A stretch of 64,000 nt of DNA from Rheinheimera sp. MMS21-TC3 (GTDB lineage Bacteria; Pseudomonadota; Gammaproteobacteria; Enterobacterales; Alteromonadaceae): contig NZ_CP135084.1 of assembly GCF_032229285.1 (NCBI RefSeq), forward strand, positions 372,001 to 436,000, read 5' to 3'. Shown here in pieces: positions 1 to 9,054 of this stretch. Below the pieces are notes generated by a model. The model was given only the letters and a program-made list of their open reading frames with translations. It made no database searches and was not told where the DNA came from. A program made the position numbers and the translations under genes. Every line of letters starts with the position of its first letter. Positions within the stretch are counted from its first letter, which is position 1.

Positions 1-897
1 ATTCCTGGCTCTGAGTGGCTTAGCGTTAAAATTTATGCCGCTGCAAGTACCGCTGAACTACTTTTAAATGAAGCACTTACAGACTTTTTGGCTTTCTGCA
101 AACAGCAGGGAATGTTAAAGCAATGGTTTTTTATTCGTTATAGCGATCCCGATTGGCATTTACGGTTGCGAATATTAGGAGAGCCCGAGAGCTTATATAG
201 TAAAGTGCTCCCGCTATTACATAACTATTTATCTGAATGGGTAGAGAGCCAACGTGTGCGCAAGGTTGAAATCTTCACTTATCAACGTGAAATTGAGCGT
301 TATGGTGGTGATAGAGGAATAGAGCTAGCAGAGCAGGTATTTCAGCATGATAGCGAGTTTGTGCTGCAAACAGTTTCTTTAATACAAAACTATGGTGAAT
401 CTATAAGAACGCGTATGGCTCTACTAGGCGTAAATGCTATGTTGGATGCATTTTCTTATAGCTTAGATCGTAAATTAGAAATAATGACTCAACTGCGTAC
501 TGCTTTTGGCTTAGAGTTTAAGGAGCATAGCCATTTACGTAATCAGTTAGGTGCTAAGTATCGTGAGTATCAAAAACAAATACAGGCTGACTTTAACGCG
601 GAGTATAAGCAAGCTGTTGAGCAACCATTACAGCAAATGTTAACTTTTAAACAACAGTTAATTGAAAACGTTAAACCATTAGCTAATCAAATACTGGCTG
701 AGCAACAGCAAGGGCAGCTTAGTTGTACTACCGATAACTTATTGCATTCTTTATTGCATATGTTCTGTAACCGTATATTTAAAACGTATGGCCGTGAGCA
801 AGAATTTGTTATTTATGACTTTTTAAGACGTTTATACTTATCTGAGGTGGCGAAACAAAAAGCAAGTGACAGTAAGCTTAAATCAAAAGTAGGGTAA
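1..897 (+). CDS. LanB-type lantibiotic dehydratase, C-terminal part (5' truncated by window)
   Basis: The frame is open from base 1, so only the last 298 residues of a larger protein are visible. They match the C-terminal (SpaB_C / thiopeptide-type elimination) domain of class I lanthipeptide dehydratases: an opening GSEWLSVKIY, then WFFIRYSDPDWHLRLR, then YQREIERYGG followed by ELAEQVF and DS, in the family order. In these enzymes Ser/Thr of a precursor are glutamylated by the N-terminal domain and glutamate is eliminated by this domain, giving dehydro-residues. The catalytic glutamylation domain lies outside the window, so completeness cannot be judged. The adaptor and C39 exporter downstream would export the product. 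No cyclase (LanC) gene is visible; it may lie upstream. Confidence 0.85.
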   Translation: MPGSEWLSVKIYAAASTAELLLNEALTDFLAFCKQQGMLKQWFFIRYSDPDWHLRLRILGEPESLYSKVLPLLHNYLSEWVESQRVRKVEIFTYQREIERYGGDRGIELAEQVFQHDSEFVLQTVSLIQNYGESIRTRMALLGVNAMLDAFSYSLDRKLEIMTQLRTAFGLEFKEHSHLRNQLGAKYREYQKQIQADFNAEYKQAVEQPLQQMLTFKQQLIENVKPLANQILAEQQQGQLSCTTDNLLHSLLHMFCNRIFKTYGREQEFVIYDFLRRLYLSEVAKQKASDSKLKSKVG

Positions 898-1057
898 ATA
901 ACTATTGGTTTTAACAGAGCTTTGTTAATCTATGCGGGTTATTTATTATTAACAATATGGTTAAAATAGTTCGTTTTTACACAGTACTAGCGCTATAAGT
1001 TCAGCATAAAATCATAACTATAGACTTAATGTGATAGTTGATAACCTAGAGTAATAT

Positions 1058-2299
1058 ATGAAATCAATTTTCCGTGAGCAAGTATTAACGCAGCAGACAT
1101 CACGGATGCAGGGTGAAGTCAGTTTAGTACAGGTTCCATCCTTTGTCTGGCTGACAGGGCTAATAACAGTCATTGTTGTTAGCTCATTAATATTTTTGTT
1201 GGCTTCTAATTATAGCCGTAAAGCTGTCGTTTTCGGTGCCTTGCAGCCTGAGCAGGGGATTATTAGAGTACAAACGTCTCAAGCTGGTACTGTAAAGCAA
1301 TTATTAGTACAAGAAGGCGATAAAGTAGAGGCTGGGGAACCTTTGTTGCAATTAACTATGCAGCATTTCTCCTCAGAGGATACAGAGCTGTCTGCGTCAT
1401 TACAAAAAGAGTTAACGGCAATTTTAGTTAACTTACAGCAACAAAAGCAGCAAGAGATAGAAAAATATCGAATTAAACAGCAAGATAGCAATGAACAGAT
1501 TGCTAGTGTAGAAGAGCGATTAAAACAAATAGCACAGCAACAAGCTATTTTTCAGCAGCGTCTAGACTTAAATCAAAAGTTAGTTCAGCAGATCTCGCAG
1601 TTATCGGGCACAGGTTATATTTCTACTTTAGAATTAGACCGACAACGAGATACCTTGTTGTCGCTACAACAGCAAGGTCAAGCGCTTGAGAGTGAAGAGT
1701 TAAGCTTAAAAGAGCAGCTAAAGCAGCAGCAAAATATATTGCAACAATTGCCACTTGAACAACACGCCTCATTAACTTCGATAGACAACCAAATGTCGGA
1801 ATTACGTAATCAGTTAACACGGTTACAGCATGAACAAACTAGTATCATAACAGCGCCAAAGTCAGGCACGGTTAGCGGTATCTTACCTAAATCGGGGCAC
1901 TTTATGGATTCGGGCAGTATTGTTTTAAGTTTGATTCCTGAAGGTGCGGAGTTAGAAGCTATAGTGTATGTGCCAACGCAGTCTATTGCTTTTGTTGAGC
2001 CTAATCAGGATGTTAGATTGCGATTTCATGCCTTTCCTTATGAACGATTTGGCGTGCAGCAAGGTAAGGTGCGAGAAGTGAGTCATACAGTGTTATTGCC
2101 CGAAGAGGTGACAGATACGACAATAAAGGAACCGAGTTACCGTGTTCGGATTAAATTGTCGTCTCAGCAAATTTATGCTTATAACAGAGCATTACAATTA
2201 AGAGCCGGTATGACACTAGATGCAGACGTAGTGACGGAGCAACGAAGCTTATTGCAATGGCTGTTCGATCCAATATATAGCATTAAAGGGCAGCTATAA
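1058..2299 (+). CDS. HlyD-family periplasmic adaptor of bacteriocin exporter (copy 1)
   Basis: A 413-residue membrane fusion protein. It has a short cytoplasmic N-terminus, one membrane segment at about residues 27-49, a lipoyl-like half (GTVKQLLVQEGDKVEAGEPLL), a Gln-rich coiled coil at about 105-265, the second lipoyl half (ITAPKSGTVSG) and a beta-barrel C-terminus ending FDPIYSIKGQL. This family links an inner-membrane C39 ABC exporter to an outer-membrane channel. The stop codon overlaps the exporter start (TAATG), so the two are translationally coupled. It is a clear paralogue of the adaptor at 14999-16249: both N-termini carry a similar FR...QQ...GEV/GDV pattern and both end in LFxPIxSxKG. 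No outer-membrane channel gene is nearby. Confidence 0.9.
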   Translation: MKSIFREQVLTQQTSRMQGEVSLVQVPSFVWLTGLITVIVVSSLIFLLASNYSRKAVVFGALQPEQGIIRVQTSQAGTVKQLLVQEGDKVEAGEPLLQLTMQHFSSEDTELSASLQKELTAILVNLQQQKQQEIEKYRIKQQDSNEQIASVEERLKQIAQQQAIFQQRLDLNQKLVQQISQLSGTGYISTLELDRQRDTLLSLQQQGQALESEELSLKEQLKQQQNILQQLPLEQHASLTSIDNQMSELRNQLTRLQHEQTSIITAPKSGTVSGILPKSGHFMDSGSIVLSLIPEGAELEAIVYVPTQSIAFVEPNQDVRLRFHAFPYERFGVQQGKVREVSHTVLLPEEVTDTTIKEPSYRVRIKLSSQQIYAYNRALQLRAGMTLDADVVTEQRSLLQWLFDPIYSIKGQL

Positions 2300-4392
2300 T
2301 GCAAGCAATAACAGAAAAACTTTCTTTCTGGCAAGGTGATAGCCTACCAATAATCAACCAAACAGAAGCAGCAGAGTGTGGTCTTGCTTGCTTGGCTATG
2401 ATTGCTCATTACCATGGTCATAAAGCGAGTCTTAATGAGTTACGGCAGAAGTTTTCAATTTCAATAGAAGGCTGCACCTTACTGGACTTAATGAACTTTT
2501 CAGAAAAGTTAAACCTGTCTTCTCGGCCTTTACGCATAGAGCTAGAAGATTTACCAGCATTGCAACTACCTTGTATTTTACACTGGGATTTAAATCACTT
2601 TGTTGTTTTAAAGTCAGTACATGCTAAATATATCGTTATACATGACCCTGCCAGTGGCGTTCGAAAAGTAAGCATAGATGAAGCCAGTAAAAGCTTTACG
2701 GGTATAGCATTAGAATTACTACCTACTAACGACTTTGAATTAAAGCAAGGTCAAAGTCGTTTAGGCTTATCTCATTTTTGGTCCAAAATAACTGGTTTAA
2801 AGCGTTCATTAGTATTGCTATTTACGCTTTCCATTTTGTTGCAGGTATTTACCTTAATATCGCCTTATTATATGCAATTAGTGGTAGACGATGTCATTAT
2901 GACCAGTGATACCAGTTTGCTTATTGTTTTAGCATTAGGCTTTGCCTTAGTACTGCTGTTTGAGGTGATGACCAGCGCACTACGAGAATTTGTTTTACTG
3001 CATTTTGGTAACTCTATGAATATCCAAATGGCCAGTAATTTGTTTCATCATTTAATTAGGTTACCGCTGACTTATTTTGAAAAGCGCCATATGGGAGATG
3101 TGGTATCACGATTTGGCTCTTTACGCCAAGTTCGTGAGTTGCTGACAACGGGTATGATAGAGGCTCTAATAGATGGTTTAATGGCCATTGCTATTTTGAT
3201 TGTTATTGTTATTTATAGCCCACTTCTAAGTATGGTTGTGCTAGTTTCAGTAGCGCTGTATGCCTTATTTAGGATGGCTATGTATAACTCTTTACGCGCT
3301 GTTTCAGAGCAAGAAATACTGGCTGGAGCTAAAGAAAATTCTAACTTTATGGAGACGGTTCGCGCTATTCAAACCATCAAGTTGTTTGGCTCAGAAGCGA
3401 AGCGAGAAGGCATTTGGCAGAATCATTATGTTGAAGCAACTAACCAATCAATACGTTTAGGTATTTTTGATATTTCATATCAGACAGTGAATAGGTTACT
3501 GTTTGGTATTGAAAATATAGTAGTGGTTTATTTAGCGGCAACGCTTGTACTAGAGGGTGGCTTTAGTACCGGGATGTTATTTGCTTTTATTGCTTATAAA
3601 AGTCAATTTATGAGTCAGATGGCCCGGTTAATTGAGAAATTAATTGAATTTAAAATGCTGAGTTTACATTTTGAGCGTTTAGGTGATATTGCCCTAACTG
3701 GAAAAGAGCGAGTTCATCCAGTGCAAGAGCGTAAGCCTGTCGAGGTTCAGGGTAAACTTGAATTACGTAATATCAGTTTTGCGTATAGTGATGTTACTAA
3801 TCCGGTGTTGCAGGATCTCTCTTTAATTATAAAGCCGGGCGAGTCAGTGGCATTAGTTGGCCCTTCAGGTTGTGGCAAAACAACCTTAATGAAAATAATG
3901 CTAGGCTTGTTATTACCCTGCTCTGGCAAAGTGCTGGTTGACGATATTCCATTGAATCAACTTGGTTTAGTGAATTATAGACGACAAGTGGCTGCAGTAA
4001 TGCAAGATGATCAACTTCTGTCTGGTAGTATTAGAGATAATATTGTTTTCTTTGAAGAGCAATATGATATGTCTTGGGTTGAGCAATGCGCGCAAATGGC
4101 TGCGGTCGATAAAGATATAGCAAATATGCCAATGGGCTATAACAGCTTAATTGGCGATATGGGGTCTGCTTTATCTGGTGGTCAAAAACAGCGAATTTTA
4201 TTGGCTCGTGCGCTTTATCGGAAGCCAAAAGTTTTATTTTTAGATGAAGCGACCAGTCACCTAGATACAGATACAGAATCTATTGTCAGTAACGCGATTA
4301 AAGAGCTTAAGATTACCCGAGTGGTGATTGCCCATCGGCCTGAAACCATAGCGTCTGCTGATCGTGTAATTAACTTAAAGGCTTTAGTTTAA
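2299..4392 (+). CDS. Peptidase-containing ABC transporter (C39/PCAT), copy 1
   Basis: A 697-residue exporter with three modules. The N-terminal C39 peptidase has Cys27 in QTEAAECGLAC, His100 in NHFVVL and Asp116 in HDPASG, so the triad is complete. A six-helix transmembrane domain spans about residues 160-440. The nucleotide-binding domain has Walker A GPSGCGKTT, signature LSGGQKQR, Walker B VLFLDEATS and the H-loop IAHRPET. The family cuts leader peptides after a double-glycine-type motif and exports the core. Its partner adaptor is directly upstream. The substrate is probably the peptide made by the upstream dehydratase, or the double-glycine peptides at 16-23 kb; sequence alone does not decide. 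Confidence 0.93.
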   Translation: MQAITEKLSFWQGDSLPIINQTEAAECGLACLAMIAHYHGHKASLNELRQKFSISIEGCTLLDLMNFSEKLNLSSRPLRIELEDLPALQLPCILHWDLNHFVVLKSVHAKYIVIHDPASGVRKVSIDEASKSFTGIALELLPTNDFELKQGQSRLGLSHFWSKITGLKRSLVLLFTLSILLQVFTLISPYYMQLVVDDVIMTSDTSLLIVLALGFALVLLFEVMTSALREFVLLHFGNSMNIQMASNLFHHLIRLPLTYFEKRHMGDVVSRFGSLRQVRELLTTGMIEALIDGLMAIAILIVIVIYSPLLSMVVLVSVALYALFRMAMYNSLRAVSEQEILAGAKENSNFMETVRAIQTIKLFGSEAKREGIWQNHYVEATNQSIRLGIFDISYQTVNRLLFGIENIVVVYLAATLVLEGGFSTGMLFAFIAYKSQFMSQMARLIEKLIEFKMLSLHFERLGDIALTGKERVHPVQERKPVEVQGKLELRNISFAYSDVTNPVLQDLSLIIKPGESVALVGPSGCGKTTLMKIMLGLLLPCSGKVLVDDIPLNQLGLVNYRRQVAAVMQDDQLLSGSIRDNIVFFEEQYDMSWVEQCAQMAAVDKDIANMPMGYNSLIGDMGSALSGGQKQRILLARALYRKPKVLFLDEATSHLDTDTESIVSNAIKELKITRVVIAHRPETIASADRVINLKALV

Positions 4393-4416
4393 ACTTAACA
4401 GCTCACCCTAAGTTAA

Positions 4417-4569
4417 CTGTGGGTAAATTTTTCACATAATTCGATAACACCAGAAGTAGGTGGTGGTTACCCAGGTCGTACTCATCTGCGTCCATCGTTC
4501 GTCGATTGCAGAAGAACTTATGTATATGGCGAAACTTGCGGCCAAGCCGGTTGTAACCAAGTATATTAA
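4417..4569 (+). pseudogene. Orphan lanthipeptide-core-like reading frame without start codon
   Basis: In the 305-base gap after exporter 1, a frame opens after a TAA at 4414 and runs 50 codons to TAA at 4567-4569. Its C-terminal half looks like a modified-peptide core: after a Gly triplet (ITPEVGGGYPG) come Thr/Ser residues and three cysteines in the order C-RRTYVYGET-C-GQAG-C. Clustered Thr/Ser and Cys near a dehydratase gene suit a class I lanthipeptide precursor. No ATG, GTG or TTG starts this frame, and the nearest GTG (4419) is in another frame and stops after six codons. I read it as a precursor whose leader was lost, although initiation at a non-standard codon is possible. The function is inference. 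Confidence 0.45.
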
Positions 4570-4579
4570 TTCGGCATGA

Positions 4580-4610
4580 AACAGCTTTTAGCTTTGGGTT
4601 AAAAGCTGTT
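4580..4610 (+). terminator. Hairpin closing the lanthipeptide/exporter operon
   Basis: A perfect 11-bp inverted repeat (AACAGCTTTTA at 4580-4590, TAAAAGCTGTT at 4600-4610) with a 9-nt loop lies between the exporter region and the convergent BNR gene. No T-run follows, so it is a weak or Rho-assisted terminator candidate rather than a classic one. Confidence 0.4.
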
Positions 4611-4697
4611 ACTACAAAACAGTTACCATTACGTAAATTTCAAAAATAATAGTACTATACTCTTTCACTAACCCCATTCTGGTCCATAGTTTAATGC

Positions 4698-5597
4698 TTA
4701 AATTTGCACCTCAGCAAAATAAATAGCCGTATTTTCCTGGTGTGACGAATAATAGCTTACATATAGTTTATTATCGTGCAGTACCATACCGGCGTAGCTA
4801 CAGTCACCACCGGAGGGTAGCGTTAAGGCTTCATTTAAGCTGCCACTTTTTTTGTCTATCCAGCATAGGCTAGTGCGAACATTATTATCATATAGGCGAA
4901 CACAGGCGAGTAAGCGGCCATCGGCTAATTGCAGCCATTGTGGCCCACCAATGCGACAGCCAATATCTTGCCATTGCCAGTCAGTATAAGGCGGTAAGCT
5001 TTTACCAAATAAACCGTGCTCGGGGTCACGTCTTAGTAAGCAAAGTGCTGTACCATCGTGCGTAAATAATAAACCACTTTCGTTAGCGTAACTGCCTTGA
5101 TAAACATCGGTTAGCGGTTGAAACTGTATGGCGTCGTCGCTTTGGTATAAGCGCACAAAACGCGGCTGGCCAATACCATAACCCAAGGCATACAGTTTTT
5201 GCTGCTGCCATGTCATTCGCCACAACCACACATTTTTTTCGCCAACTGGCTCAGGTGTCGACCAAGTAACACCGTCATTTGAGCGCCAAATATAAGACTG
5301 ATGGCTATAATTACTGCGATCGTGCAAGGCTCCAGCGCCAAGGAGTAATAGTGTACCGTTAGGGGCAATACTAAACTTTGCGTCTCGTAAATCGGCATCA
5401 GTGGCCGTTATTAGCGCTTGGCTATGCCAGCTAATACCGTTATCCGTTGAGCGTAAAATACGAAAAGCGCCATCGGCTGAGACATGAGCGCTACCTTCGC
5501 GAAATACACACCACAGTGCATCGTTAAATAAGATTAAATCCGTAAAAGCATTATGTGCGGCTTGTTGCCAAATACGTCTAACTTCAACTAGTTGCAT
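4698..5597 (-). CDS. BNR/Asp-box repeat protein (sialidase-like beta-propeller)
   Basis: A 299-residue protein with at least two Asp boxes of the S-x-D-x-G-x-x-W type (STDNGISW near residue 50, SNDGVTW near 126). The beta-strand-rich repeats are typical of sialidase-fold propellers. There is no evident signal peptide, and I cannot see the sialidase Arg triad, so enzymatic activity is not supported; it may be a BNR-fold protein acting on another glycan. It is the last gene of the minus-strand operon, starting 26 bases after the permease stop, which suggests co-transcription with the transporter genes. Confidence 0.7.
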   Translation of the reverse strand: MQLVEVRRIWQQAAHNAFTDLILFNDALWCVFREGSAHVSADGAFRILRSTDNGISWHSQALITATDADLRDAKFSIAPNGTLLLLGAGALHDRSNYSHQSYIWRSNDGVTWSTPEPVGEKNVWLWRMTWQQQKLYALGYGIGQPRFVRLYQSDDAIQFQPLTDVYQGSYANESGLLFTHDGTALCLLRRDPEHGLFGKSLPPYTDWQWQDIGCRIGGPQWLQLADGRLLACVRLYDNNVRTSLCWIDKKSGSLNEALTLPSGGDCSYAGMVLHDNKLYVSYYSSHQENTAIYFAEVQI

Positions 5598-5623
5598 AAT
5601 AATTAGCTCCAGAGTCGATTAAG

Positions 5624-6859
5624 TTACTCGCTTTGCAAGGCAGTAATAGGGTCTAACTGCGAAGCTTTAATGGCAGGGTACACACCAAAAGCTACACCTA
5701 TAAGTGCACAAATACTAAAAGATAAGCCTATTGCCAGCAAAGACCAACTTACTGCCCAATCGGAATAAAAAGCGATAAGTTCCGACAATAAAATACCAAA
5801 TACAATACCCAGTAAACCACCCAGAATAGCAATAGCAAAGCTTTCGGCCACAAATTGCAGTTTAATATCCCGTTGTGTTGCGCCAATAGCGCGCAATAGG
5901 CCTATTTCTTTAGTGCGCTCTAACACGGTAGCTAACATGATATTCATAATGCCTATGCCGCCTACTAATAATGAAATACCCGCGACGCAAGACATAACAA
6001 TATTGAAAATTTGTTGGGTTTGCTTCTGTTGCGCTAATAGTGCTGCAGGCACTATTATAGTGTAGTCATCAATGTCGTTATGGCGCTGTTTTAAGAGGGC
6101 ATCTAAAGCTTTAGCTGTTAGCGCATTATTGGCATGCTCGGCCAATTGTAAGCGAAATGAGCTTAGTTCAGCACTCATAGGCAATTGTTTAAACCGAGTT
6201 TGCGCACTAAGTAAAGGCATAAACAGTTGGTTTTGTTCACCGCCTAACTTAATACCTTGAAAATCATCACTACCGGCATAAGGCTCAGCAAGTACCCCTA
6301 CTACTTGTAGCCAAACATGGTTTACTTTCACGGCTTTACCAAGTGCATCGCCATTGGGGAACAAGCTTTTTGCAACTCTAGCGCCAAGAATAGCAACTTG
6401 TGCTGCATAGCGGTTTTCTTGTTCAGTAAAATTACGGCCGGCAACAAAAGCTAATTTACTTAACTCCATATAGCTGGGCGATACGCCTATGGCAACACCA
6501 TCACTTTTACCTTGGTGACTATAAATGTTGTAAGTGTCTACTTTAAGTTCAGCGCTATAAGCTGTTACATCGCGTAAGGTGGCAACAGCAATATCAATAT
6601 CGCTTTGATTAAGGCCTAATGAATGTTTACGTTGCTCTTGTAAGGTTTTCTCATCAAAGGTACGGCCTTCAACAATAAGGTTGCGCAACCCCATTGTTTC
6701 AATTGTCTTTAGGGCTTCACGCTCTGCACCTTCGCCGATATTCAGCATGGCAATTACGGCGCCTACACCAAATATCATCCCTAATAAGGTAAGGAAAGTC
6801 CGCAGCTTATGTTGGGCTAATTCTGCTAAAGTATCGGTAATTAAAGGGCTTAATTTCAT
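5624..6859 (-). CDS. MacB/FtsX-type ABC transporter permease
   Basis: A 411-residue permease with the MacB layout: one N-terminal membrane helix (LRTFLTLLGMIFGVGAVIAM, about residues 18-38), a large periplasmic domain (about 40-280) and three C-terminal helices, ending with the family's PxxALxxE-like tail (DPITALQSE). In this family ATP hydrolysis drives periplasmic conformational work rather than classic transport. Its ATPase is encoded at 9992-10666, separated from it by three adaptor genes. It starts four bases after the last adaptor stop. The substrate is unknown. Its position between two peptide-export loci makes self-protection or efflux of a peptide a reasonable guess. Confidence 0.88.
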   Translation of the reverse strand: MKLSPLITDTLAELAQHKLRTFLTLLGMIFGVGAVIAMLNIGEGAEREALKTIETMGLRNLIVEGRTFDEKTLQEQRKHSLGLNQSDIDIAVATLRDVTAYSAELKVDTYNIYSHQGKSDGVAIGVSPSYMELSKLAFVAGRNFTEQENRYAAQVAILGARVAKSLFPNGDALGKAVKVNHVWLQVVGVLAEPYAGSDDFQGIKLGGEQNQLFMPLLSAQTRFKQLPMSAELSSFRLQLAEHANNALTAKALDALLKQRHNDIDDYTIIVPAALLAQQKQTQQIFNIVMSCVAGISLLVGGIGIMNIMLATVLERTKEIGLLRAIGATQRDIKLQFVAESFAIAILGGLLGIVFGILLSELIAFYSDWAVSWSLLAIGLSFSICALIGVAFGVYPAIKASQLDPITALQSE

Positions 6860-6863
6860 GCTG

Positions 6864-8048
6864 TTATTGTTCCGGGTTAATCAGAGCTATACGATCGCCT
6901 GCTTTTAAGCCTTCAAGAATTTGGGCATGGCTTAGGCTTTTTTTACCAATGGTAATGGGCTGTTTTATAAAAGTTGTACCCTTTAGTTTATAGGCATAAA
7001 GTTGTTGTTGTTCACTAAAAATAGCTTGTAATGGGATCATAAAAATCCCTTCTATTTTGTTTACTGCAATCTGCGCTCGTACTTTATTACCGGGCATAAA
7101 GCGGGGATCTTGCTGGGCGGGTGCAACCACAACTTCTATATACTTTCTAGGATCACGCCGTTCGCGAGATTGGGCAACAGCAGCAACAGAGACTATTTCG
7201 CCGGCTAGCTTGTCGTTTGGCCAAGCAGTTAAAGTAAAGCTAACGTGTTGGCCAGGAGCAAAACCTATGGCTTCTTGCTCGATAACCTGCAACTTAACAT
7301 GTTGTAAGCTGAGATCTGGAATACTACCAATACGTGAGCCAGGAAATACCATGCCGCCTACTTCAGGCTTGTCACCGCGCCAATTACTTTCAAATAATAA
7401 AATACCCTTGTGCGGTGAGCGAATCTCTAGCTCAGCCAAACCAGTTTCAGCTTGATGTAACAAGCTTTGTTGTTGGCCAAGTTGCAGCTGTAGTAGCTCT
7501 AATTCACCACTGCTACGCTGAGTAAAACTTTGCTCTTGCCAACCTAAGTAGTCGCGTTTGTCAGCAAGATACTCTTTGTTTTGCATGGAATCGAGAATTT
7601 CTAGCTTAGAGCGGATTTGCACATCATCAATACTAAAGCGGTCGGCAAAAGAAAATTCATGGCCAATTAGGTTTTGATCTAAACCTATGGCTTTTTGCTC
7701 GCTTTGTTGTTCGGCTAGCTTTTGTTGCTCGTCGGCAACTACAGTGCCTAAACCAGTATTAGCTTTAATTTTGGCTTTAAGTAGTTGAGTCGAATCAAAA
7801 GTAACCACTACATCGCCTGGCTGCACTTCAGAATACTCTTTAGCTAAAGCCGCAATAAAACGCGGGCCTTGTATTGTTTTAGGCGCGTTAATACTTACTG
7901 AATTAACAGCAAATAGCTCGCCTTCGGCATTAACTGAGTGGATTAAAGTTTCTTGTTCTACAGTGTATACAGGAACTTGAAGGGCCACTTCACTACAGCC
8001 AGTAAGAAGACTAAGCAACAGTGCACTATAGTAGTGTTTAAGGCGCAT
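6864..8048 (-). CDS. Lipoprotein HlyD/RND-type periplasmic adaptor (third of three)
   Basis: 394 residues with a lipoprotein signal ending at LLTGC (Cys18), two lipoyl half-motifs flanking a Gln-rich helical hairpin (about residues 105-205) and a beta-barrel/C-terminal adaptor domain (GNKVRAQIAVN; EGLKAGDRI). Adaptors of this type bridge MacB-like permeases to an outer-membrane channel. It overlaps the upstream adaptor gene by 11 bases and is followed at once by the permease. It is the longest and most MacA-like of the three adaptors here, so it is the best candidate for the direct permease partner. Confidence 0.82.
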   Translation of the reverse strand: MRLKHYYSALLLSLLTGCSEVALQVPVYTVEQETLIHSVNAEGELFAVNSVSINAPKTIQGPRFIAALAKEYSEVQPGDVVVTFDSTQLLKAKIKANTGLGTVVADEQQKLAEQQSEQKAIGLDQNLIGHEFSFADRFSIDDVQIRSKLEILDSMQNKEYLADKRDYLGWQEQSFTQRSSGELELLQLQLGQQQSLLHQAETGLAELEIRSPHKGILLFESNWRGDKPEVGGMVFPGSRIGSIPDLSLQHVKLQVIEQEAIGFAPGQHVSFTLTAWPNDKLAGEIVSVAAVAQSRERRDPRKYIEVVVAPAQQDPRFMPGNKVRAQIAVNKIEGIFMIPLQAIFSEQQQLYAYKLKGTTFIKQPITIGKKSLSHAQILEGLKAGDRIALINPEQ

Positions 8049-9054
8049 TGGTCTCTCCTTGGCTGTTTGCTAAGCGTATATTTAGCCGTGCTGTCATACC
8101 TGGTCGCATAGTGTCAGTATCTACAACATCTAGCATAACTTTGGCGTCTATGACACGGCGTAAATTGTCTTGTGATTTATCCCTAACCGCACTGCCTAAG
8201 CTTTGTAAGATGCCGCTAAAGCGCCGTTCTGGATAGGCATCTAAGGTAATCTCTACAGCTAAACCCGTCGTTAAATGTTTTAGGTCAATTTCATCTATTT
8301 CGGCTTTAATATATAAGCTGTCTAACTGGCTAACTTCTGCTACAGGTTGACCAAATTGCACCATGTCGCCACTAGAGAATTTTTCACCATCAAAGTTTTG
8401 GCTATAAACCATAACACCAGAAAAGGGAGCTTTTACTTGCATGCTGCCAATGCTACGCTTTAGATCATTTACTTCAGCTTGTAATCGGCTTACTTTAGCC
8501 AGTAGCATTTGCTCTTCGGCTTGGCGTTGTTGTTGATGACTGGCTAAGCGGGCTTCAGCTAGCTGTTTTTGGTTGTCTGAGATAGTGAAGTCAATCTGTG
8601 CTTTGCGCCTATCATTGGCAGAGCGAGATTGGTCGACAATGACCGCTTTACGCTGATCTCTGTCGTATTCCATTTTACGCTCGGCCAAGCTTAGTTTTAA
8701 TTCTTCATAACGTTGCTCGTCACTACGCAAGCGGTTAGCTAGCTCTTGTTCGGCACTTTTTAATTCAATGCTTTTGTTTTTTAAATCATCTACTAAGCGT
8801 TGAGCGTCAAAAGCTACTACTAAGTCGTTTTCTTTTAATAGGCCGCTTTCAGGTGCGAGTTGTTTAATATTATATTGCCAGAAACTTTTGACTGTAGGTG
8901 GTGACGCCTTAAATGAATTTGCTGCTGTCAGCTCGCCAGTTGCTTTAACATAACTACTAGCTGGAGTTTCGTTAGGGGTGATATCTTCTGGCTGGCAGGC
9001 GCTAAGATTAATTAGCAGCAAGGCCACTAGGCTACGAAAAACGGATGTAGGCAT
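8038..9054 (-). CDS. Lipoprotein HlyD-family adaptor (second of three)
   Basis: 338 residues with a lipobox at LSAC (Cys20), a long charged coiled coil (about residues 85-210) and a lipoyl-like segment (MQVKAPFSGVMVYSQNFDGE). The C-terminal barrel ends in MRPGMTARLNIRL, as in RND/HlyD adaptors. It begins on the last base of the preceding adaptor gene, so translation is coupled. It has diverged from both neighbours rather than being a recent copy. The role is inferred from family and context only. Confidence 0.8.
   Translation of the reverse strand: MPTSVFRSLVALLLINLSACQPEDITPNETPASSYVKATGELTAANSFKASPPTVKSFWQYNIKQLAPESGLLKENDLVVAFDAQRLVDDLKNKSIELKSAEQELANRLRSDEQRYEELKLSLAERKMEYDRDQRKAVIVDQSRSANDRRKAQIDFTISDNQKQLAEARLASHQQQRQAEEQMLLAKVSRLQAEVNDLKRSIGSMQVKAPFSGVMVYSQNFDGEKFSSGDMVQFGQPVAEVSQLDSLYIKAEIDEIDLKHLTTGLAVEITLDAYPERRFSGILQSLGSAVRDKSQDNLRRVIDAKVMLDVVDTDTMRPGMTARLNIRLANSQGETNAP

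Noticed and set aside
4419..4437. GTG start for the lanthipeptide-like core
   Set aside because: It is in a different frame and reaches a stop after six codons.
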